Below are positions 24,918 through 37,900 of a stretch of DNA of 64,000 nucleotides, piece after piece. Below the pieces are notes generated by a model. It saw only the letters and a list, made by a program, of their open reading frames with translations, did no database searches and had not been told where the DNA came from. Each line of letters starts with the position of its first letter. The first letter of the stretch is position 1. The translations under genes were made by a program, and so were the position numbers. The DNA comes from Megalopta genalis (taxonomy: Eukaryota > Arthropoda > Insecta > Hymenoptera > Halictidae), in NCBI RefSeq assembly GCF_051020955.1, contig NC_135021.1, positions 13,683,962-13,747,961 of the forward strand, read 5' to 3'.

Positions 24918-25137
24918 GTGTTACTATATATAGCTATATAATACTATAAAAAATACTATAAAAATATAGCTAAATATATAGTATTATAGTATTTATATAT
25001 TATATATTATATTATATTATATTATATATTAGTATTTATATATTATATATTATATTATATTATATTATATATTAGTATTTATATATTAATATTATATTAT
25101 AGTATTTATAGTATTATATAGCTATATATAGTAACAC
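24918..25137. repeat. AT-rich hairpin with exact 32-bp inverted ends
   Basis: GTGTTACTATATATAGCTAT plus 12 more bases at 24918-24949 is the exact reverse complement of 25106-25137. Between them are TATTATAGTATTTATATATT repeats. Likely a small AT-rich foldback. Confidence 0.75.
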
Positions 25138-28100
25138 ATATATATATATATATATTACACATATTAGCACCTAATAAACATTTTGCTTCGCTTATGCCTC
25201 GTAATTTCATTAAATGTATTTTAAAAAGTAGGAAAATTTTTTGTGGCCCTAATTCGTCGGCACCGGACTGTACAACATTTCTGATGATGGAATGATACAA
25301 TAAAAAAAAAAAATACGATGCAGCAGTTGAACGCAACTCTGAAAGATAACGATGATGTATTACGACGAAGTTATGGACGATGTGGTTTTACATGCAACTC
25401 GGTGGTCGTACCAAGTCGGCAATTCACCGGGTATACGATTATGGGCAGCAATGTTGCAGCGTTGTGCATCGCGACGGACCGGTTATTTCGAATTGCCGGG
25501 TATATGACACGGCGGCTCGACTGGATGCGGCGCATTTCATCGTTCATCATTCCGAATTTACTTGTCGCATCGAGATCGAGACACCCTAAAAGGATCGCGA
25601 ATCGCTTTGTAACGCCGACGACAATGCGCGATCGTCAATTTCGAGAAGTGATTCAGTTATCTCCGTTGAATTTCTTGTTGGTTCCACTGTTTTAAGGTTA
25701 AGGCTATTCCACTGCGAGCCTCTGGAAAGATTAATTCTTCTTCTTGCATTTTCTTGAAGAACGTAGGCTTAAAGATACGTCTGCAGAAGTTAATTATTTA
25801 TTAATTAAAATAAAATTAAAATTGACGACATATAGCGAGCATGATGTTCATACACTGGTGGACAAAATTATAAGACACCTAGAAAAAAATAGCTTATTCC
25901 TAAGTAATATCTTCACGAATTTTGCAGAAGGTAACAACAAATGTTTAATTTAAACCAAAATAGTACAATTTTGCTTGGACGATGTTACAAGATACTATTT
26001 GTAAAATCCAATTCACTGTCGACTAGACGTTCGTAATCGAAAGTAAAGATACTATAAATACGATCCTAAACAAGATTTTGAATATATTTATATATTTTAA
26101 ATAAGATTATTTAAGATTTTTCGACTATGCTCCAATGCCACCAATTTTGACATTTCTTTATCCCAAAAATTTGTTGAACGTTATTTAAACATGCATAAAT
26201 AAACCTTGTAAATATGCTCGCAAAAGTTGTTATAGTTTCTTCGTAAAAAGATCCCAAAGAAAGTTAAACAAAAATGCAATTTACGCTAAAATACCTTCTT
26301 AATTATAATCGCGTTCGTTTTAATTTGGTCGAGCATAAGATAACTATAATATCATAATAGATATTATCATAATAGATATTATTATATTACAGTTATCATA
26401 ATAGATAACTATAATATTTAAATTTAGAAAGATCGTTCGTTTCTTTTATATTTTCGAACTTGGAACTCGACTGCGAACGAATGCTCGATGCGTGTTCGCC
26501 GCTATGGAAGTTTTATCAAACAACAATTTTCTGTCGAACTATCGAGTTATACGATACATCGCAGAGACAGAAACGCCGGCGAGTGTCCGAGGGCAAAGAG
26601 ATCGCAATTTCACTCAAAATGGAAAGTTCGCGAATATTTAGTCCGAATATTCGCATAGAAACTAATCCGATTTGAATATCCTGTAACGGAATGGAATATG
26701 CAGCACCATACCCCCGCAAACGGGTGACTATGAACCGAACGAACATGGGCCACCCGGTAGATCGGATTCGCGCATAGCTCCTCTTCTCCCGGGATCGATC
26801 CAAATATGGGCTCAATCAGACCTCCGGATCGATTCTGATAGGTCAATTTTCGTTGACTTTTTGCCCGCTGGAACCGGGACCCTTTCCTCTCAACTGTTTT
26901 CGGTGTGATTGCGTTGCACCGCGATGCACCGCGATGCAGCTCGTGTAAAATTTACTGTCCTCTGTCCGCGGAACTTTCGCCTCGACTTGCCCCGCGCCGC
27001 TTCGCCGAACCTGCCCGCCTTTGATCTTCCGTTTAAAGAGTAGAAGCTCTAACGGGAGAGAATTTCTTTGATATGTTCATTGACATGATAATTGGATGGG
27101 AGAACGACCAGGAGGTCCCGCGGCAAAGGAGACCTTCAACTTTCACATTCGCGGACCCTTTGAAGAAAATTTTTATTCGCCGCGCTTTTTCTCGGGGCAG
27201 GTTCCTGAAATTCTGCCAATTTTCATTCGTCCGTTTGGTGCGAATAATAGCAAACGTTTCGAGGAATAATTATCGATTACACCAGTCTCGGCGAACGATC
27301 AACGTAATTGGCACAGAAGCGCCGAAGCTTCTTACATCGACGCGTCGTATCGTTAAAACTCTCTCGGCCTTATTCACTGCAAGATAAAAACAGTTATCAG
27401 ATAAAGACACACATCGGCTTCTTTGTGTTTTTTTTTTTTTAGTTCGTTCCATAATCGAATACAGATCAGCAATACCGATCAAAATATCACTCGGCGTTGA
27501 TTTAGAATGTTCAGACTTCTAAGACTTTCAGCTTATTTTATCGAGTCACACCAGTGTCAATCTTATGCCATAACTACGATAACATCTTACTGCGACTGTG
27601 ATTGATGCATTTGCATACAATTTATTTGCATACAAACTAATTAATCAAACACTATCTTCTTATCCCAAACTAAAAAAAAACAACAATTATGCACCAGTCC
27701 GTAACCTAAGATATTCTGCTCTTTTTCTCACAGATCGCACACTATATGGCCACTACCATAACTGTTTAAATCGCTTACTCATCGATGCCAATCGTTATTG
27801 GCATTCTCTTAATTTCTTTTCTAATTCTTTAACTTCATTTTACTTTATTTACTGTTCGCTACCATTCTTAATTTTTAATCTTATTGTTATTAAGGTTATT
27901 ACTATTATTATTACTGTTATTTATATATTAATTAATATTATATTATTACTGTTATAACTTTACTTTTTATTATATTATTTATTATATTATATTACTGTTA
28001 TTTATATATTAATTAATATTATATTATTACTGTTATAACTTTACTTAGTGTTCGCAACCATTCTTAATTTTGAATCTTATTGTTATTATAGTTATTACTA

Positions 28101-28699
28101 TTATTATTATTAATATTATTATTATTATTTCGGGGATCTTGTTGAAGATTTTCCCTCCCTATAAAAACTTTCCAAAAATTATTACTATTATTATTATTAA
28201 TATTATAATTATTGTTATTATTACATACCATTAATGCTCTCATTGCTACTATTATTGTTTTCCTTTATTATGCTATGGAACCCACTATTGGATTATTATC
28301 AGCATAAGTATTATGTCATCATTAGAGATCAAGTATTATCATTAGCATGCACATCGCAGTGCATATTAACAATACATTTCAGAAATTTACATGAATTAAA
28401 ATTTAACGTTGCTCATATTACTACAATCTTTATTATCTAATTCTCATAATATTACTACTACCTCATTCCATCTCTGTTCATTGTTATCTTATTATTTATT
28501 ACCTTTCTGCCTTTCTAGCTTTGCCTCGTGTGCTCGGCATTCTAACATTCTCTGTACCAAAGAGTCCACTGCGTTGACATAATAAAACCATTATTATTAT
28601 CATATATATTCATTTTTATTATCATTTATATATTCATTTATATATTCATTATTATTATCATATATTCTACCACTTATATTTTTATTCGTATCTTCTCTT
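25138..28699. other. No gene seen upstream of the ADAMTS start
   Basis: Mostly AT-rich. A 125-residue frame at 25318-25695 and a 104-residue frame at 27073-27387 are unrecognised. (TTA)n and TATTCATT repeats fill 27890-28680. A 5' non-coding ADAMTS exon could be hidden here. Confidence 0.45.
27835..28110 (+). repeat. Partial tandem duplication in AT-rich DNA
   Basis: GTTATTTATATATTAATTAA, then TATTATATTATTACTGTTATAAC at about 27917, recurs at about 27988, and CCATTCTTAATTTTTAATCT at 27863 recurs at about 28051. (TTA)n tracts surround it. Confidence 0.7.
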
Positions 28700-28826
28700 A
28701 TCAACGACTCACGAACGGACCGCCACGAGAGCGATTTCTCTTTATGGAAACAATTGCGCTCGAATTTCGTTGTTCGGAGCTGTGACGGCCGACTTCGGGC
28801 GGCTCGGCACGAAAAACTAGTCTGTC

Positions 28827-28930
28827 ATGAACGGATTCCAAGCACTTCTGACGTTCCTCGGCGTTCTCGTGCTGACGGACGGGGACCTGATCGCGAAGTA
28901 CCGCGGCGCCAGAAACGTATACCATGGTAG
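28827..28930 (+). CDS. ADAMTS exon 1: start codon and signal peptide
   Basis: Residues 1-35. The ATG at 28827 opens a hydrophobic stretch (FQALLTFLGVLVL) ending near TDG, a typical signal peptide, which decides the start. The exon ends at a consensus donor AG|GTAAGT and leaves two bases of an Arg codon (phase 2) completed by exon 2. About 120 bases of GC-rich sequence upstream (28700-28826) may be 5' UTR; no TATA box is evident. Confidence 0.85.
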
Positions 28931-31900
28931 GTAAGTGCATTCGCTGGCTGGTGCAGTTGTCGACCTATCTTCCCGCTAAATCCCACGACCGACAACTTCA
29001 TCCGTGGCCGTGTCACCTTCTCGATTCGATCGCGCCTCGATCCGGGGATCTCTTCGGATCTCTTCGTCTCCGATCAAGCCTTCCTGTCCACCGGCGTCGC
29101 CGTCTCAATGGCACGATCATCGAAATTCAAGCGCAACAAATTCCCGGAGCGGCGCCGCTTTTATTTTCGAATTACGACCGCGGGATAAGGGCCCGTGCTC
29201 GACGCGGAGCAACGAGCCGTCGCCGAGGATTTCCCCGGGACAAACGAACGACTGCTTCGGCTCGGCCCGGAATTTACGGCTCTTTGTCTCCGCGAGGAGC
29301 ACTCCTATTCGCGATAATAGATAGATCGAGAAGATTTATGCCTCGTCAGAATTTAAGAGAGCGAGATGGTAGCGCTCCGGACCCCGACGATAGCGATAGC
29401 CGTCCCGAGGAGAACACTATAAATTCAATTAAATAGTAACGGTAATATATTTCGTTATCCGGTGAGCCGGCAGTATTTTACTGGGAGAAACGGGTCGGGT
29501 CGGTCGAGATAGCCGTTCGAAACTTTATTAAATTTTTCCCCGGAGGTGAGGCGCGCCGTGGCGGACCGGAGAGAGTCGCGTCTCGGTTAATTCGGCTGAA
29601 AATCGCCGAGTTACTTCCCGCCAGAAGGATCGCGGATGTACCTTGATTAACGCGCTCTTAACGAGTCCGGCAACTTTATCGACGCTTCATTTACCAGCGG
29701 CGAGCGCACACTCGCTTCTAAACGGCGGCCATCCTATTGGTCCCGCGTTCGTTATCGGCGAATACGATTAATTCTTTTAAGCATTCCTAGCGCGGAGTTT
29801 ATTAGGAGGATCTTCCTGCAAATTGCTATTAGCCCTATTAGCGGTTTTACATGCAAAGAGCTACACTGACTTGCACTCATATTTTCCTGCAATATCTCTT
29901 TGTATTATATGCTCTCGTGCGCTTTACTTTGCCATCTTTTTGTTCTACCGCATTACCGGCACTGTAATGATCGTGGTATATACATGTAATATTTATAATA
30001 ATTAAGTTTAATTAAGTTTGTATTTAATTAAATTAATTTAGTTATTATTATTTTATTTTTTATTTAGTTTTATTAATTTAATTTAATTTAATTAATTTAT
30101 ATATATACGGGTAAACACAAATGTTTACAATAGCAGAACTGAAACATATCATATTTAGACTGAGAATCAGCGAATCAGCAAATTAGGTAAAGAGTTTACG
30201 AAAACTTGTTTTGAATTTTGCGACATTGGCTGCTAATATGTCTATTTTATCGTTGCTGTCGTTGACAAATTGAAATATCCTGTAAAAAGGGTGAATTTCC
30301 CTAAATCTCGATGAGTAGAATGTAAAAATTGTTTTCGTCAATCAAATAAAGTCATTTAAATATTCGGATACCTTTTAAAACAGAACAACTGTTTCAAAAC
30401 TAGAAAGATGTATCAAAATTTATCCCAATAAGAATTCATTCGAATAAGAATTTATTTATACAGAAATTATTTATACAGAAATTCATTCGAATAAGAATTT
30501 ATTTATACAGAAATTCATACGGAAAATGGTTGATTCGAATAAAGATAATAGAATATAAAGTGTTTTCTCATAGTTTATCGATTTATTTCTTCCATATTGC
30601 TTTCTCGAGTTATTCGAATGATTGGATAATATGAAAATAACCATGATTTACCCAGCAGCAACCGCGCGTCCAGTGTATTTTCTTCTAGACTCCCTGAAAT
30701 TCTCTGTTTCTTTCGATCAGGTGTTCTCGTTCTTTAATCAAACTTTTGTTCCTCGGCGCAGGTACACGAGAGACGTACACCAGCCGGAATTCCTGATACC
30801 GAAAAGAGTGTTCGAGGATGGCAAGTTCGCCACATACTCGCTGCCGAATTTCTACAACCGGGACGAGCTCAGCAGGAGAAAAAGGTCGTCGGGGACGGAC
30901 TCCGGGGCCGATAAATTGCACCTGGTGCTGCCATTCAACGGGATCGAGCACCACGTGGAGCTCGACCCGCACCACGAATTCATCTCGCCAGACATGGTGA
31001 TCGAGACGAGGGGCGCCGGCCTCAGGACTAACCTGAACGAGGCGATACGATTCAAAAGAGCCCCGGATCAGCAGTGCCATTATCGAGGTTTCGTCAGGGG
31101 CCACCGCGGATCCAAGGCTGCACTTTCTTTGTGCGACGGCGTGGTTCGTACCTCTTTATCAACCCTCGTCGTTCCTGTTTCGTTTCGTTTTAACCCGAGA
31201 AAGATAACCTACGTCGCAGAGGCGCCTGCGAAATAAACAACTGACTGCACCGTGGATGACGCAAAGACTGGAAGCACCCACTTTGCCAAGGCATGTGCGA
31301 AGCAACATTGAAAATATTCTTCCAAAATCTGCTGTACAGGCTTCCACAGATGATGAAGAAGAACCCTCAGCCAAAAAAAGGCGTTATTGCAGTCTTTGCA
31401 CGTCTAAAAAGAAAAGAATGTCAAAGATGACCTGTGCCAAATGCAAAAAGACAGTTTGTGGTGAACACAAGAAAGACGTTTGTCATGACTGTCTCTAAAG
31501 AAATTTTTTATAATATTATAGTTTTTTTTACACTGATTATATTATAGTCTACTATTTTGTAAGGATAAAACACTATTTTTTGTGATATTTTACGGGATTT
31601 GTTCCCATAAACCGAAGACTGTTGATTTTTGTTAATTTTTCATAGAGGTCTAGTGATTTAAGTTTAAAATTACTTAAAATATCAAAAAATATAATATAAA
31701 TGCATTTTATTTTTACAATAATGCCAAACCTTTAAAATGACTAGATTAACTTAAATAAATATCCATTGTTAGTATAAAATTGACGCCTTAGAAAAGCATG
31801 CGCCTCTGAAGCGTATGGTTATCTTTTACGTACGTTGTCATATGGTTATCTTTCTAGGGTTAAAGGGATACGAGGAGGATATGACGAAGTTGCGTCGAAA

Positions 31901-34900
31901 TCAAAGAACTTTTCGTTTTCTATTTGCAAAGGTCGCATCAACAGCTTCAAGGTTATTTCAATTCAATTTCAAGGTTATGTCAAAATTATTAGAGAGAAGA
32001 GAGATCACAGAGAGAAATATCTCACAGAAATATAATATTACAGTGAATGACATAAGTTCTATTACTATAGAACTATATCTGCATTTAACTATAACTTATA
32101 ACTATAACTATATATAACTATAACTTATATATAACTTTATTTAACTATAAATAAACTATATCTGCAGCATTGGCATGCGTGGTAATACAATTATATTTTA
32201 TTGTACAGTGTGTCCTAAAATTAAGTTACTTCCGGGAAATGAGGGGTTTCTGAGGTCATTTGAATAAATTGTTTGCTTAGCGCAAATGCAATTCGCGGTT
32301 TTGTTCACGAGTTCACGTCTTTTTTATGACGTGCTATACATCACTTTCTATAAATTTTGACGCGCTGATTCCAAATCCGATCGCAAAGTTTATTTACCAC
32401 TCCAGGATTTTGAAAAAAAAAGATCGATCTAAGTGGAAGACTAACGAAATCGTGATTTTTTAGTTGAAATAATTTCATAACCCTCTGATTTTCTTCCAGA
32501 ATTCTGAGGCGATAGTTACATTTTGCGACCGTATTTTAAATGAACGTGTCAAAATCTACGAGAAAACATGTCATCAAAAAATAGAACTGCATACGGTATT
32601 GGATAAGTCGCGATTTTATTGGAACATTTCCAGTTCGACATGAATTTTCAAGGACGAGAAATGTTCATACTACATTCTCCATAATTGTTCCTTATCCTGC
32701 AACTTTTCAGATTCAACGCAGAAAAATAAATCATTGCTTTCTCTCATTTCCATCAAAGGTTCTTTGATTTCGACACAACCTTCGGCTCGAATCTCTGACG
32801 AAATTCCAGGCGAATCGCGGAATTACACGTAGGCTCGATAAAATTACAATCGAACGATCCCAATTACTGGGACCGGTTGCCCGTGCAACATTCAACTCGG
32901 CTAGAACTAACGGCATAATTCATAACGAGTCCGCCTGCCTGCCCACCCACCGAGCACAAACAAGCCGAGCCTCGATAATTTCCTCGAAATTGTGGTGGTC
33001 CCGGCTCGACGAGCGGAGAGCAACAAGCACGCCGCGATGATATTCGCGAAAATTTACCGATTCGATAACGCGATACAAGGCAATTCGATCCGTTACGGTA
33101 GCTGGGTCGCGTTACTATTTCAATCGACGATGCACTTAACACCTGACACACGGTATAGGCTTCGTGATTCTGCTACTGGAGGTCTCGAAACGCTTCTTCT
33201 CGTGCTTCCGATTTCGCTATTAAGAATCTCCCGATAATTTACATTAATTTATTTTAATTGAATTCATTTGTATATACGGCCAAACACATATTTTTTTACG
33301 ATAACGAGAACAAAAGTATGATTTACGTCGAATGGCGGAGAATCACTGAGTTATCACTGATTAATCACTGAAATATATTGATCTTTTCGCTATTATTGTT
33401 AATGAAACGGGCCCTGTAAAACGGGTCAGTCGAACTAAATCTCGACGGGTGCTGCGAGGGCATTTCTAATGAGCAAGGCTGACTTAGTAAAATGGGGTGA
33501 AGCATTAAAGTTTACAAGCGAAGTAACTCTAGGATTGTTTGGACTATGGATCATGCACTACTTTGTACAGAAAACATAGATTTGCAATGATTCTTCTGGA
33601 TTCAAGAGAGTTTGTGTTCATTGTGGATATCAGCGGAGCATAGTCTTATTCTAATCGCGAAAACGGTTGGTCCATTTTAAAGCGATAAAACGGAGAAGCT
33701 TATGTAAAAAGCCTTTAATTTTTGTAGGTATTTTTCAAGGCATTTTTAAGGTATTTTTTAAGGTATTTTTTACGGCATTCTTCAAGATATTTTTGAAGAT
33801 ATCTTTCAAGGTACATTTCAGAGTATTTTTCTAGATATTTTTCAAGGTATTCTTTAAGGTATTTGTCAAGATATTTTTCAATGTATTTTTCAAGGTATTC
33901 TTCAAGGTATTTTCAATGAATTTTTCGAAGTATTCTTCAAGGTATTTTAAAGTTATTTTTCAAGGTATTTTTCAAGATATTTTCCAAGCTATTCTTCAAG
34001 GTATTTTCAATGCATTTTTCAAAGTATTCTTCAAGGTATTTTCAAGTCATTTTTCAAGGTATTCTTTAAGCTATTTTTCAAGGTATTTTTCAATATATTT
34101 TCCGAAGTATTTTTCAAGGTATTCTTCAAAGTATTCTTCAAAGTATTCTTCAAAGTATTCTTCAAGATATCTTTCAAGGTATTTTTCAAGATATTTTCCA
34201 AGGTATTCTTTAAAGTATTTTCAATGAATTTTTCAAAGTATTCTTCAAGGTATTTTCAAGTTATTTTTCAAGGTATTCTTTAATCTATTTTTCAAGGTAT
34301 TTGTCAAGGTATTCTTCAAAATATTCTTCAAAGTATTCTTCGAACTATTCTTCAAGGTATCTTTCAAATCATTTCTCAAGGTATTTTTTCGTTTTGACGA
34401 CAATACACGAGAAAAACAACTATTTAAGCAACGTTAATTGCCACCTCGACCGAGGCTTGCTTATAGCCGCGATAATTGCGTTCTTTCGGCGGCCTCTCTT
34501 TCGATATCTTATTTATAATAACATTGATTAACGAGAACCCGATCAATGCGTGTGGATCGCGTGCAGGTCGGCTACGTGCAAACCGATCGTGGACGGTACT
34601 TCATTGAGCCGGCGAACGAAGCCGAACCGGAGCCCGATGGCCGCCATGTTCACATCGCCTATGAACGCAGCGTGGAGCACGAAGCCGCTGAAAAAGACGG
34701 GCATCCACCGAAGAAAGCTTGCGGAGTCAGCGGTTAGAGCCATCGCCCCTTTCTTCTCCTTATTCTATAAGGTGGACGAAAGCTGGGAGTTCATTCTCGA
34801 TGGAGTTATTTCGTCGATAGAGCGGCCCGACCTTTCGCAACCATTGAACTCGAGAGCAAATTGCTCGGCCAATCGATCGAAATAATTAGGACAGTTCGCG

Positions 34901-37900
34901 ATTAGTCGTTCCCATCATTCGCGACGGCCTAGTTCAACTGGAACGGAGTGTCTAAGTTCTTCGGTCTTGCGATAAAATATCGAATTAATAATGAATCTGG
35001 TATAGTTGAAGAGAGCACTGAACGAAAGAAACTTTGAACAGGGGTACAGTAAATTCTCCCTAATTGACGCTCAGATTGTGCACAAAAGTGGACAGTTTTA
35101 GGAAGAAAGAATACGATTGTTCGAGCCTCGCGGCTCATTTTTATAATCCTCGTCCCGAATTATCTATTTTTGTGTACAATATGAGCGTCAATTAGAGTAA
35201 ATTTACTGTACTGGGACTTCATCGAATCGGACATATTATATTCTTTGATTCTTTTCTTTGTTTATTTTTGAATTTAATGAAACTGAACGTAGAATATGTT
35301 TGATGATATTTTAAAATCTCACGAGATATTGAGAAAGATAACATGATTTTCGAAGCAATAGGAATTAACGTATAAAAATATTTTATCACACATTTTACGT
35401 AGTCCCAAATTTTAATTCTATGTTTATCGAATAAGACATATTAAATTCTTTTATTCTTTAATTTGCTTAATTTTCGAATAAGGTTTATTTTCTTATTCCG
35501 TTTTTTTGTGAATAAAAAATGTACTCTTTATTTTGTTTATTTTCGAACAAAGAATATATTCTTTATTTGTGAATAAAAAATTTATTCTTTATTTTGTTTA
35601 TTTGCGAATAAAGAATATATTCTTTATTTTGTTTATTTTCGAACAAAGAATATATTCTTTACTCGTGAATAAAAAATGTATTCATTATTCTGTTTATTTT
35701 CAAATAAAGAATATATTCTTTATTTTGTTTATTTTCGAATAAAAAATGTGTTCTTCATTTTGTTTATTTTCGAATAAAACAATTCAGTATACCTTACTCG
35801 ATAAGTATAAAGTATATTACGACCGGAAACAAACCAAAGACACAGCAATTGATCTACCCTAGTCAATGTTGAGGAGTTATGTTCTGCAGATTTTAGTTTA
35901 GAGTTAGCGCGTCTAGTTTCTGCTCGTGTCTGCTCGTAGTGCCGTAACTGAAAACCGTGGGGAAATATTGGCATTGTGCGAGTCAGACTCGCAGAGGTCC
36001 AGTGGAGCAAAGATCGCCAGCGAATGGTGTTCGCGACGGTACACGACGATTATGGCACTCCAGCGACTCGCTTCGCTCTCGGTGCCTCTCTTGGCTCTCG
36101 TTTCACCGAAACTTCCAGCGAGATCGACTAAACCGTAGGCGATTCCTTTCATACGTGAGATTCACGTGTGAGATTTCTGACAACTTCCTCTTTCTTGCAA
36201 CCGAAGCGGCCCGTTTTCTTGCGCGCGCGCGAGAGAGAGAGTATCCGTGGTAGCCTGGCGATGACGATAATGATAACGATGATGATAACGCGACAGATAA
36301 CTGGGAGATCGCGTGGGCGGAAGCGTTGGCCGAACGAGAGAAACGGTCGATGAAGGAAAAATCGTTGGTAGCGAAGAGGGCTGACAACCCTTATTCCGCG
36401 ACTCACAGCATACATCGATACCTGACGCTCGCGGTGGTCGCCGACAGGATGTTCCTCGATTACCACAACAACACCAACTACGAACAGTATCTGATGACGG
36501 TCATGAACATGGTGGCGGATTTTTACCACGACGCCAGCACCGGCAATCAAATCGACGTGATCCTCGTGCGGATGATTTATTTGGAGAAGGAGAAGGAGGA
36601 GGTAATGCGGAAACAGGGAAACCTGTTTCAGTTTACACGCTATTAAACGGGAAATGCGATCGTTAGACCGCGGATTTTACGCGTTTCTGGCCACAATGAG
36701 AAGGTGGCATACAAAACGGAAAAAAGGAACGCAAGAATTTAACATTTCACCCGCCGACAGCTTTTTAATAATATTTTTAAATCGAACATCAACGACTGAG
36801 AATTTCTTAAAATATTGTTCAGAACGGCGATTCTCTTTTTTGTAAGCAATATAACAAATTATTTCGCTTGATATAATGTAACAATATCTTTTGATGTTAA
36901 CATTTGAAAGAGTATTGCCGAAGTAAAGAGATTGTTAATGGTAACGGCATATGATATACGTAGGCATAAACAGTGATATAATCATAAACTGTCATGTAGA
37001 GATGAATGAGGTACGAGTTTAATGAGTGACTGTGACGAATGAGCGTGCGAATGACAGTATGAATTCAGCCGTTGATGAGATAACACGATAATGATATAGA
37101 CTAATAGATAATAGAAACGGTAGTAAATTAAGTACAGTTAAATTAAATGTTATCTAGTTATGGATAATGAACAGAGATAATTCGCTCATAAGCGATTGTC
37201 CTGTTAATTTTTCATCAACCTGACAGAGACAACTCGGTCGTTAAAAAGTCTATTAACAGGCCTCTAGCACGTAAATACCGACGCATTGTAGTCTTGCTAA
37301 ATAATTGAGACAGGAAACAATTTTCTACTTAATTTCTATCTCTTGCGATCGATGCAGAAATTGTTTATTCGACACTAAACCCGCCGTGGTCTGAAAGTAA
37401 CTAACGAAAGTTGCCTCATAAGATTTATGAGATAGACTTTATTGAAATTTTTCACAATTTTTATAATAGTGTAGGCCTGAGTAAAGAAATACAGTAAATT
37501 CTCCCTAATTTTCCTTCAGCCTGTAAACAAAAATGGACTATTTGGGAAGAGAAGATACGATTATTCGAGTTTTGCGTCTCGTTTTTATTGTTGTTGACAA
37601 TCGGCAACTGTAAAAATATGCCGCGAGTCTCGATAATCGTATCTCCTCTTCCCAAATTGTCCATTTTTATGCGCAATCTGAGCGCGAATTAGGGAGAAAT
37701 CTAAATCTATTTGTACTATCTATCGACATCTGTTTGTACAGAATTAATACATTTTAAGTATAATGATTGAAACATTATTGATTCTGAGTAGTATTCGAAA
37801 CCTGAGGAACGAACAATGGTTATTGAAAATTACTCGGTTTCGTAAGTCTATCAGACATACGATAAATACGAATTTCGTGTTTCCATGTAACAATCTTATT

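Noticed and set aside
28924..29436. 170-residue frame overlapping the exon 1 donor
   Set aside because: It begins at the ATG within exon 1's splice region in another register; the exon 1 donor and phase match to exon 2 explain this DNA better.
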